The notes under the pieces are model-generated. The model was not told the DNA's origin. It did not search any database and saw only the letters and a list, made by a program, of their open reading frames with translations. The position numbers were made by a program, and so were the translations under genes. From Mytilus trossulus (Eukaryota; Mollusca; Bivalvia; Mytilida; Mytilidae), in the NCBI RefSeq assembly GCF_036588685.1, contig NC_086376.1, positions 28,805,930-28,869,929 on the forward strand: a DNA stretch of 64,000 bases, given 5' to 3'. This document shows positions 34,132 through 43,087 of the stretch, one piece after another (the first letter of the stretch is position 1; each line of letters opens with the position of its first letter).

Positions 34132-35732
34132 CGAATGGGACTCTTGTGGTTTTGTACAAAATTCAATTCTGTCATAACAAAATCATTTTTGTCTTACAAA
34201 ACTATGTGCTACAGACTTGTTTTGTGAAAACTTCAATTTTGTGATGACAAAATTCATTTGTGTAGACAAAATTCATTTTTGTCATGACAAAATTCATTTT
34301 TGTCATGACAAAATTCATTTTTGTAGACAAAATTCATATTTGTCATGACAAAAGTCAATTTTGTCTTAAAGGTATGCAAATATAAACATATTTGCATACA
34401 AAATTGACTTTTGTTACCTGATATGGAAATTAAATCACAAAAGTCAATTGTGTACGGTAAGATTCAATTTTGTGAGACAAAATTGACTTTTGTGAAACAA
34501 AATTAACTTTTGTGAGACAAAATTGACTTTTGTGAGACAAAATTGACTTTTGTGAGACAAAATTGACTTTTGTGAGACAAAATTCAATTTTGTCATTTTT
34601 GTTGAGACAAAATTCAATTTTGTCATTTTTGTTGAGACAAAATTCAATTTTGTCATTTTTGTTGAGACAAAATTCAATTTTGTCATTTTTGTTGAGACAA
34701 AAGTTAATTTTGTTAATTTTGTTGAGACAAAAGTCAATTTTGTAAATTTTGTTGAGACAAAAGTCAATTTTGTTAATTTTGTTGAGACAAAAGTCAATTT
34801 TGTCAATTTTGTTGAGACAAAATTCAATTTTGTTAATTTTGTTGAGACAAAATTCAATTTTGTCATTTTTGTTGAGACAAAAGTTAATTTTGTTAATTTT
34901 GTTGAGACAAAAGTCAATTTTGTAAATTTTGTTGAGACAAAAGTCAATTTTGTTAATTTTGTTGAGACAAAAGTCAATTTTGTCAATTTTGTTGAGACAA
35001 AATTCAATTTTGTTAATTTTGTTGAGACAAAATTCAATTTTGTCAATTTTGTTGAGACAAAAGTCAATTTTGTCAATTTTGTTGAGACAAAAGTCAATTT
35101 TGTGACGACAAAATTCATTTTTGTGGTGACAAAATTCAATTTTGTAACAACAAAATTGACTTTTATGAGACGAAATTGACTTTCGTAAGACAAAATTGAC
35201 TTTCGTGAGACAAAAATCAATTTTGTTGAGACAAAATTCAATTTTGTTAATTTTGTTGAGACAAAATTCAATTTTGTCAATTTTGTTGAGACAAAATTAA
35301 ATTTTGTCAATTTTGTTGAGACAAAAGTCAATTTTGTGTAACAAAAGTCAATTTTGTGTAACAAAAGTCAATTTTGTGTAACAAAAGTAATTTTTGTGTA
35401 ACAAAAGTCAATTTTGTGTAACAAAAGTCAATTTTGTGTAACAAAAGTCGATTTTGTATGCAAATTAGTTCACAGAAACCAAACTAAACTAATTTAAATA
35501 CAAAATTGACTTTTGTCGCTCAATTTTCAAATTAGGTAACAAAAGTCAAGTCTGTGTAACAAAAATGAATTTTGTCATGACAAAAGTGACTTTTGTCCGC
35601 TGATAGATAATTTTGTAGTATGATACAAATTTTGTTAAACTGAACTCATTTTTGTTGAACAAAAGTCACTTTTGTCCGTACAAAATTGAATTTTGAGTAC
35701 AAAACCACAAGAGTCCCATTCGGCGCCCCGTA
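34132..35732 (+). mobile_element. Satellite-filled terminal-repeat element, arm A
   Basis: The right end (35697-35732) equals the 36-bp terminal repeat of arm B. The left end starts at 'cgaatgggactcttgtgg' and lacks the outermost roughly 10 bases. The interior is almost entirely short tandem repeats: about 30-bp units joining GACAAAATTCAATTTTGTC-type quasi-palindromes with GTTGAGACAAAAGTCAATTTTG. It is essentially the reverse complement of arm B. Long open frames in the array (for example 34444-35364 minus) arise because the units are multiples of three. Confidence 0.85.
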
Positions 35733-37015
35733 TTGACTGCGGAATAGAAATAGGTGATGAAAAACTGTGTATTTTATTATATGCTGATGACGTTGTAATT
35801 ATAGCAAACGACGAAAAAGAGCTTCAACTTCTGTTAAATGCTTTATCTACATGGTGTAAAGACAATAGTATGAAAATTAATGCAAACAAGAGTAACGTTG
35901 TACATTTTAGACCGCCATCTATACCTAGATCTGATGTAATTTTTAATTGTAATGGTCATACTATTAAGTTTTCTAGTAATTATACTTATCTTGGTCTCGT
36001 TTTAAACGAGCATTTAGACTATAATGTTACTGCAAAAGCCGTTGCATCTTCAGCAAATAGGGCTTTAGGGTTGGTAATAGCCAAGTGTAAACTTTTAGGT
36101 GGTGTTTGTTTCGATGTATTTGTAAAATTATATGAAAGTTTGGTTTGTCCTATAATAGAATATGGAGCAGGTAAATGGGGTGTAAAATCATATTCTTGTA
36201 TTAACTCCATTCATAATAGGGCTTGCAGATTTTTTCTCGGTGTAGGAAAATATGCACCAAATGCTGCAGTTACTGGAGACTTAGGTATAACACCTATTTT
36301 TGATAAGCAGTGGAAAAGTATTATTCGTTTGTGGTGTAGATTAAATAACATGAGCTCAAACCGGTTAAATGCAAAAGTTCACAAGTGGGCTGATAGTATG
36401 AGTATTAAGCCTAAGTGTGTTAAAAACTGGAATTTTTTAGTAAAGAAAACCTTCTGTGAACTAAATTGAAGTCATTTATCGTGTCCTGAAAATATGGACA
36501 CTAACTATGTTATAAAAATTTTTATGTCAAAATTACATAGAAAACATGTCGATAATTGGCATGCTGTTTTGCATTCTGATAAATCTATATCGGGTAGAGG
36601 TGGCAATAAGCTACGAACTTACAGACTGTTTAAGGAAAATTTTGAACCAGAGGAATACTGCAAAATAGCTTTACCCTTCAGTCACAGAAGTGCTTTCGCC
36701 AAATTTAGATGTGGTGTTGCTCCCCTTAGAATTGAAACAGGGAGATATGAAAATATTGTTTTAGAAAATAGAGTGTGCCATATATGTGACGTTTTTATTG
36801 AAGATGAAGCGCATGTTTTATTAAGATGTCCTCTTTATGACGATTTTAGAAACCATTTATATCATGTTGCTGAAACTTTTAATGATAATTTTAATACTTT
36901 AGATGATAATCAAAAGTTAGTGTTTTTATTCTCAGATGTAAATATGATTCGTGTGTGTGCCAAAACCTGTCATTTAATTTTAAAAAGACGTAGAAATTTT
37001 ATATATTGTACATAG
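35733..37015 (+). pseudogene. LINE (non-LTR retrotransposon) reverse transcriptase, C-terminal half
   Basis: 35733-36469 encodes an RT fragment starting at the edge of arm A: IDCGIEIGDEKLCILLYADDVV, containing the catalytic YADD, then MKINANKSNVVHFRP and NYTYLGLVLNEHLDYN (thumb region). After an in-frame stop, 36494-37015 continues in the same frame with the LINE C-terminus, including the CHICDVF...EDEAHVLLRCPLY zinc-knuckle-like motif (C-x2-C...H...C). The fingers domain and endonuclease are missing. The in-frame stop and truncation mean it is inactive. The clade cannot be set from this piece. Confidence 0.85.
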
Positions 37016-37062
37016 TATTTTATTTCATATTATGTATTATTATTATCTATGCATTTTAATAG
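37016..37062 (+). other. LINE 3' UTR, first part, and target site
   Basis: AT-rich sequence directly after the RT stop. It ends AATAG (37058-37062), immediately left of arm B. The UTR resumes after arm B. Confidence 0.6.
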
Positions 37063-38798
37063 TACGGGGCGCCGAATGGGACTCTTGTGGTTTTGTACTC
37101 AAAATTCAATTTTGTGCGGACAAAACTGACTTTTGTTCAACTAAAATGAGTTCAGTTTAACAAAATTTGTATCATACTACAAATTTTAAAATTTTGTCAT
37201 ACAAAATTATCTATCAGCGGACAAAAGTCACTTTTGTCATGACAAAATTCATTTTTGTTACACAGACTTGACTTTTGTTACCTAATTTGAAAATTGGGCG
37301 ACAAAAGTCAATTTTGTATTCAAATTAGTTCAGTTTGGTTTCTGTGAGCTAATTTGCATACAAAATCGACTTTTGTTACACAAAATTGACTTTTGTGAGA
37401 CAGAAATGACAAAATTGACTTTTGTCTCAACAAAATTGACTTTTGTCTCAACAAAATTGACTTTTGTCTCAACAAAATTGACAAAATTGATTTTTGTCTC
37501 AACAAAATTGACAAAATTGATTTTTGTCTCAACAAAATTGACAAAATTGACTTTTGTCTCAACAAAATTAACAAAATTGATTTTTGTCTCAACAAAATTG
37601 ACAAAATTGATTTTTGTCTTAACAAAATTGACAAAATTGACTTTTGTCTCAACAAAATTAACAAAATTGACTTTTGTCTCAACAAAATTGACTTTTGTCT
37701 CAACAAAATTGACTTTTGTCTCAACAAAATTGACTTTTGTCTCAACAAAATTGATAAAATTGAGTTTAGTCTCAACAAAATTGACAAAATTGAATTTTGT
37801 TTCACGAAAGTCAAATTTGTCTCATAAAAGTCAATTTTGTTTTTACAAAATTGAATTTTGTCGCCACAAAAATGAATTTTGTCGTCACAAAATTGACTTT
37901 TGTCTCAACAAAATTGACTTTTGTCTCAACAAAATTGACTTTTGTCTCAACAAAATTGACAAAATTGACTTTTGTCTCATTAAAATTGACAAAATTGACT
38001 TTTGTCTTAACAAAATTGACTTTTGTCTCAACAAAATTTACAAAATTGACTTTTGTCTCAACAAAATTGACAAAATTGACTTTTGTCTCAACAAAATTAA
38101 CAAAATTGACAAAATTGATTTTTGTCTCAACAAAATTGACAAAATTGACTTTTGTCTCAACAATATTGACAAAATTGACTTTTGTCTCAACAAAATTTAC
38201 AAAATTGACTTTTGTCTCAACAAAATTGACAAAATTGACTTTTGTCTCAACAAAATTAACAAAATTGACAAAATTGATTTTTGTCTCAACAAAATTGACA
38301 AAATTGACTTTTGTCTCAACAATATTGACAAAATTGACTTTTGTCTCAACAAAATTAACAAAATTGACTTTTGTCTCAACAAAAATGACAAAATTGAATT
38401 TTGTCTCACAAAATTGAATTTTGTCTCACAAAAGTCAATTTTGTCTCACAAAAGTCAATTTTGTCTCACAAAAGTTAATTTTGTCTCACACAATTGACTT
38501 TTGTGATTTAATTTCCATATCAGGTAACAAAAGTCAATTTTGTATGCAAATATGTTTATATTTGCATACCTTTTAGACAAAATTGACTTTTGTCATGACA
38601 AATATGAATTTTGTCTACAAAAATGAATTTTGTCATGACAAAAATGAATTTTGTCTACACAAATGAATTTTGTCATCACAAAATTGAAGTTTTCACAAAA
38701 CAAGTCTGTAGCACATAGTTTTGTAAGACAAAAATGATTTTGTTATGACAGAATTGAATTTTGTACAAAACCACAAGAGTCCCATTCGGCGCCCCGTA
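37063..38798 (-). mobile_element. Satellite-filled terminal-repeat element, arm B (intact)
   Basis: Perfect 36-bp terminal inverted repeats (37063-37098 and 38763-38798) start TACGGGGCGCCGAATGGGAC. The element is flanked by AATAG on both sides (37058-37062 and 38799-38803), so it has a 5-bp target duplication. The interior holds tandem units such as ACAAAATTGACTTTTGTCTC. It lacks any transposase and must be non-autonomous. Arm A is the same element in the opposite orientation 1.33 kb away. Confidence 0.88.
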
Positions 38799-38925
38799 AA
38801 TAGTCTCTTATAATTCTGTATAGAATGGCTCTCATTTTATTTAGTGTTATTTTACAATGTTACTATTGTATAAAGATTGATTGTTGAGAGATGAGACTTT
38901 AATAAAACATTGAATTAGACATTAC
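38799..38925 (+). other. LINE 3' UTR, second part, with poly(A) signal
   Basis: Continues the LINE 3' region interrupted by arm B. 'gagactttaataaaacattg' contains an AATAAA signal. The end of the LINE is not sharply defined. Confidence 0.5.
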
Positions 38926-39044
38926 CTTAATTATCCTAATTAGAATCGAATACAATGCCTACTAATGGTTAAAAATACAATAACGTATAGCTTGCATCAA
39001 ATATTTCTGAAATCTTTTAACTATAAAAGAAAAACGTAGCCCAT

Positions 39045-39258
39045 ATAAACATGATATATATATATACATTTGACCGTTGGTTTTCCCGTGTGAATGGTTT
39101 TACACTAGTAATTTTGGGGCCCTTTATAGCTTTTTTGTTCGGTGTGAGCCAAGGCTCCGTATTTAAGGCCGTACATTGACCTGTAATGGTTTACTTTTAT
39201 AAATTGTTATTTGGATGGAGAGTTGTCTCATTGGCACTCACACCACATCTTCCTATAT
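39045..39258 (-). repeat. Mussel repeat R1, reversed
   Basis: The reverse of 17292-17500: 'ccgtgtgaatggttttacac', 'gcctt.gtttgttcggtgtgagccaagg', 'ggatggagagttgtctcatt', 'ggcactcacaccacatctt'. Confidence 0.85.
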
Positions 39259-39311
39259 CAATGAAATTCATTCACTTCATTAAGGATGCTCTTGTTATTT
39301 TTAGGTAGTGG

Positions 39312-39689
39312 TCTACCAAGTACAACATATGACCTTCCTTGTCCTTCAGAGAGGAATGTTGATCTTACTAGAAAAATACCTCTAAAAAATCCAAAACAAC
39401 CGATTACCGTGACCACTATTTGGATTTTCTACTTTCGATGATTTATTTGGTGGAACTGAAAAATTAAAACCAGTTCTAAAAAAAAGTGCCAAGTGAGGTT
39501 GCAGCAATTCATGAACAAAGTAAGCATGAAAAGCATGAAATTAAAATATTTGCTAGATATCATAACAAGAATGATATTATTTCAAAAAACATGTTTGTTT
39601 ATGAAAATTTGCTAGACATTGTACCCTTCGTGAGCATCTTCTGTTTTAAGGGTTCGTGTTGTTCAGTCTGTATATTGCCAGTTTTGTAA
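39312..39689 (+). pseudogene. Frameshifted coding-like stretch, family not recognised
   Basis: After the acceptor tgttatttttag, the first frame reads SGLPSTTYDLPCPSERN and KIPLKNPKQPITVTT. The sense then continues in a second frame (FGFSTFDDLFGGTEKLKPVLKK) and a third (VPSEVAAIHEQSKHEKHEIK, ARYHNKNDIISKNMFVYENL). Two apparent frameshifts lie near 39420 and 39482. It runs into a repeat at about 39687. It could be a broken exon of the gene at 40198, a pseudogene, or sequence error. I do not recognise the protein. Confidence 0.35.
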
Positions 39690-39880
39690 AAGAGGGGCGA
39701 AAGATACCAGAAGGACGGTCAAACTCATAGATCGAAAATAAAGTAACAACGCAATAGCTAAAAAATAAAAGACAAACAGACAAATAATAGTACAAAAGAC
39801 ACAACAACAAAATCTAAAACACGCACAACAACAAAACTGGGGGTGATCTCAGGTGCCCGGAAGGGTAAGCATATTCTGCT
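39687..39880 (+). repeat. Dispersed repeat R2 ('aaaagaggggcgaaagatac')
   Basis: 'gtaaaagaggggcgaaagat', 'ggtcaaactcatagatcgaa' and 'gacaaacagacaaataatag' recur at 46976-47150. Confidence 0.8.
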
Positions 39881-40197
39881 CCACATATGGTACCCGTCGT
39901 GTTGCTCATGTTAATACAAACCTGGTTAATAGTCTAATTCGGTAGGTAATATTGGTGGTGTAACTGTTACTGTTTTTCGTTGTTGGGTTCTTTTTTTGCT
40001 GGTAAAGTTAACCTTTAAAACGATGTATTAACCAATGTTTAAGCACTTGAAGAAGAAAGAAGACATCTGATACCATTGAATTATACTGATACTAAAGGGA
40101 TAGTACGGTGTTTGTGTTAGTTTTTGGTAACGGTAATATGACGTTATGTTTCATCACTTCAATGCTCGATATTTTTTTATCTTTCTGAACTATACAG

Positions 40198-40371
40198 GCA
40201 GTATTGAAGTTTGTGGGACAGTCAAAGAAATACCATCTACTATCAAACGAATGGACAGTTTAATGTCACAAGATTTCTACACAACATTATATACAAGCTT
40301 GGAAGGATCCAATACATTTGCAGAATTTAGAATTAAATTTGGTGGAGCACTTAGACATAATTATTTCAGTT
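40198..40371 (+). CDS. Membrane-protein gene, exon 1 of those visible
   Basis: The acceptor is aactatacag|GC and the donor is TTCAGTT|GTAAGT. It encodes SIEVCGTVKEIPSTIKRMDS and on to HNYFS, with no helix. Phase 1 on both sides. Confidence 0.55.
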
Positions 40372-42853
40372 GTAAGTTAGTTCGTTTATAACACCGAAAT
40401 AATGACTCTCTTGATAAATATTTGAAGGAGTCTTTTGGCAAATAAGTTTGACTTGACGAGTGAAATCCATTGACGAACAATTGTAACTTATCCTATGTTT
40501 TATGTGTTTGTTGAAGGGAATATTGACGGGTGGTCGAAACTTTTACTGGATCCGCTCTTGCACTGTACCTTTCTTTAAATCTTCAAACACGTCTACTTTA
40601 TGTTCTTGTAGGTTGTCGTTTTGATGACATCATTTTCGTTGGTTCCTATGTTATATTTAGAATGTTCCTCGTGAGTGCAGGTAATATTTTTTAATAAGTT
40701 TATCTTTCAAAACATTTCGTAATAATAATTTTTCCAACTACTAATATAACTATTCTGATTGGCTGAAGTCCTTGGCCTTACTTGGTAGCACGATTCGATT
40801 GTCGCTTACAATCAACGCGCTGTGAATAAATTATACATAAAGAACAAATTCTATATTTTACAATGAACTATTATTATATCTTACTATGTGAGCAGCATAC
40901 TAGTAATATTAACAACAGTTAGAACCCTATTGGAAAAAAACAGAAAAAAACTTTTTGTTAGAAAACACTGTCAAACAGGCTAACATACTATCCACACTAA
41001 TATGTGTCCACACTTAAAATATGGAGTATTTCGTCGATTATTTATACTACTTGCTTATGTAACTCATCATTAGTGATGATACCATAGAAAACACATCCGA
41101 TATACCTATACTGTTTATTCGCATCCATCCATATTGATGTGAGTTCGTGGTCTAGTGGTTAAGACCGATGACTACAGTACTGAAGGTCTCACTCGAGACA
41201 TCGAATTTTCAGTATATCAGTAGGGTGATTTTCACCCTCCCACACACATCTCTGGTATCCAGACCGGAGTTAAAAGTAGATCGGATACTTCGGGGCCTCG
41301 GTAGGTCAAAGTTGTTCCCAGCTTGACATGGAGATCAATCTTCTGAAATCTCTTCGGGTTGTCTGTTCCCTCCGAGAAGCCCGCCGGTTCGCTCCGAGTA
41401 CTTCGGCTTCCTCCCTCATAATAACAGACTTCCCGGTGTTCTACACGCTTGGGCGCTGTTGAGTGGGGATTGTTCTGGTGGTAGGATAATATTGTAAAGG
41501 ACACATCTTCATTAATCCTTAGGAAGTGTACCTGGATGCGCTGTACCCTTGCAGTCAATCAAGGGTGCGTCTCAACTGGCGGAATCTCGAAGTACATACA
41601 TATATTGAACATTTGCATATACACACATGAACATGTGCATACATTAGTCTAGTTAAAATTAAAAGTAGAGTCTACATTGCTTAATTGAATGTTTATTAAC
41701 TATTTATTTCATGTATATTTGTAGGAACGTACAATTATTCGTCGTGTACATCAGACATATTAACCAACATTTACTTAATCACGGACGGGGTTCTATCGGT
41801 GTTTGTCTTCCCTGTTCTTGTTCTCCACTGGAAAGAAAGAGTTGGTGGTTGTGTAAATGGGTCTTCCAAAGTTGATCCAGGAACATTTTGGTATTTTGTT
41901 TTGGTGGTGAGGATCATGTCCTCTACATTAGGTAAGTACATGGAACCAAATTATGTTAACTGGATTCAGGTAACAAAAATGAGAGTAAGTACGCTAAGAT
42001 ACACACAAATATTCGGAGCACAAAAAAATGAAGAAATCCGACTAAATCTTCAGACTTTGGCTTAGTGGGCCGGAAGTCATGATTTATTACGTTTGAAGCA
42101 ATTTTTTTTTTCAAGAGTTTTTCCAGCAGATACGCTCATGTCAAGAAAACACTGAGGGCAAATAAAATAAAATAAAAATAACTAACTAGGATAACCAAAC
42201 CAAATTTGCTCAATTAAATTTGGAACGACATACGTCAAAACTACATGTATCTAATTAAAATTCAGTTCTATTGAAACTTGCGTCTTGCGTCGAAGGATGC
42301 ATGTATGAGGATAAAAAAATCAGATTGGAATTCAAAACATAATACATTTTACCATAAATAAACTCTTCATAGATACCAGGAATGAAACTTTATATTGCCA
42401 ATTTGGAATAGGATATAGTTTGAAAGTGTTAACTTATTAAAGAGTAGAACACACACGATAAGTTCTTATTTTCTTTTTTCTTCATACAAATCAGTTAATG
42501 TTTTCCTATTCGATGAAAATTATATTTTCAGCTATTTTGCATACTTTTAAAGCAAACACGCATAGGCCTATATTTTAAAGAAGGAACGCTATTAAAAAAC
42601 TACATTTCTACTCTTATTTACATTTATAAACCAGCACTTTGTTTTTTCAGGTGCTGTGATGTTGTATTATAATGTCAACAGGATTCCAGAGTTTAAATGT
42701 CAAGTAGGCTATTATTTGTCATTTACCACTATCATCCTCGAGTGGAGTTTTCTACTACTAGCAATACTCCTTCCGCTGATGTTATACAGTATCGCTTATT
42801 TCTGTGCACCTGCTTACAATACACACAGCAGACTTGATGGAAATGATAACTAG
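40198..42853 (+). CDS. Multi-pass membrane protein, family not recognised, 3' part (4 exons)
   Basis: Exons 40198-40371, 40612-40680, 41725-41931 and 42651-42853 (stop TAG at 42851-42853) join through three phase-1 introns into 216 residues. Visible parts: a soluble lead (EVCGTVKEIPSTIKRMDSLM), a Cys pair at the first junction (FSCCRFDD), then hydrophobic segments around IIFVGSYVIFRMFLVSAG, ILTNIYLITDGVLSVFVFPV, FWYFVLVVRIMSSTLGAVML and TTIILEWSFLLLAILLPLML, and a short polar tail (NTHSRLDGNDN). This suggests three or four helices with a cytoplasmic or lumenal tail. The first exon also starts in phase 1, so more exons lie upstream; none is secure. The stop is 30 bp from the convergent GPR157-like stop. 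Confidence 0.6.
40612..40680 (+). CDS. Membrane-protein gene, exon 2 (69 bp)
   Basis: The acceptor is tgttcttgtag|GT and the donor is AGTGCAG|GTAATA. It encodes CRFDDIIFVGSYVIFRMF, a hydrophobic segment. Too short to stand alone; supported by both splice sites and phase. Confidence 0.5.
41141..41575 (+). mobile_element. tRNA-derived SINE-like element
   Basis: The head 'gtggtctagtggttaagacc' resembles a tRNA box A region, followed about 40 bp on by 'ctcactcgagac' in the box B position. The body to about 41575 is GC-rich compared with its surroundings ('cttcggggcctcggtaggtc', 'agcccgccggttcgctccga'). It sits in the intron 40681-41724. SINE status is inferred from the head; I did not find a second copy in this window. 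Confidence 0.6.
41725..41931 (+). CDS. Membrane-protein gene, exon 3
   Basis: The acceptor is tatatttgtag|GA and the donor is ACATTAG|GTAAGT. It encodes TYNYSSCTSDILTNIYLITD, a helix to VLVLHW, the loop KERVGGCVNGSSKVDPG, then the start of the next helix. Confidence 0.65.
42651..42853 (+). CDS. Membrane-protein gene, last exon
   Basis: The acceptor is gttttttcag|GT; the stop is TAG. It encodes AVMLYYNVNRIPEFKCQVGY, a long hydrophobic stretch, and a polar C-terminus. Confidence 0.65.
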
Positions 42854-42883
42854 TACGCTGTTTACTCGACATTTGCTGCACAG

Positions 42884-43087
42884 TTATTGTGGTCTTATTG
42901 AATTATTACAGTGCTCTGTTTGGACGGTTCCAATCCTGGAATGTGATGGACCAGTCTCCGAGAACGTGGTCTGTGCAGTCTCAGGCTTTTTACATCGAAT
43001 TGTTGAAAATATTCTCTTCCTTACTTGTTCTGTTAGACAAACGTAAAACACAAAGTTTGCAAAACCTTGAATACTGTCGCCAATTCC
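42884..43087 (-). CDS. GPR157: GPR157-like exon 4 (helix 7 and tail)
   Basis: The acceptor is atttattcaacag|GGA and the stop TAA is at 42884-42886. It encodes GIGDSIQGFANFVFYVCLTE, then QVRKRIFSTIRCKKPETAQ and a polar Ser/Thr tail. It parallels vertebrate GIGNTFQGGANCIMFVLCT. Confidence 0.87.
   Translation of the reverse strand, partial: GIGDSIQGFANFVFYVCLTEQVRKRIFSTIRCKKPETAQTTFSETGPSHSRIGTVQTEHCNNSIRPQ

Noticed and set aside
34444-38497. Long open frames on both strands reading TKLTFVSTKLTK-type repeats (up to 374 residues)
   Set aside because: They are translations of tandem DNA repeats whose units are multiples of three; both strands and several frames are open at once, and the array lies inside transposon arms.
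41141-41215. A functional tRNA gene
   Set aside because: Only box-A/B-like similarity; the stems do not close into a cloverleaf and a long GC-rich body follows, so a SINE head is more likely.
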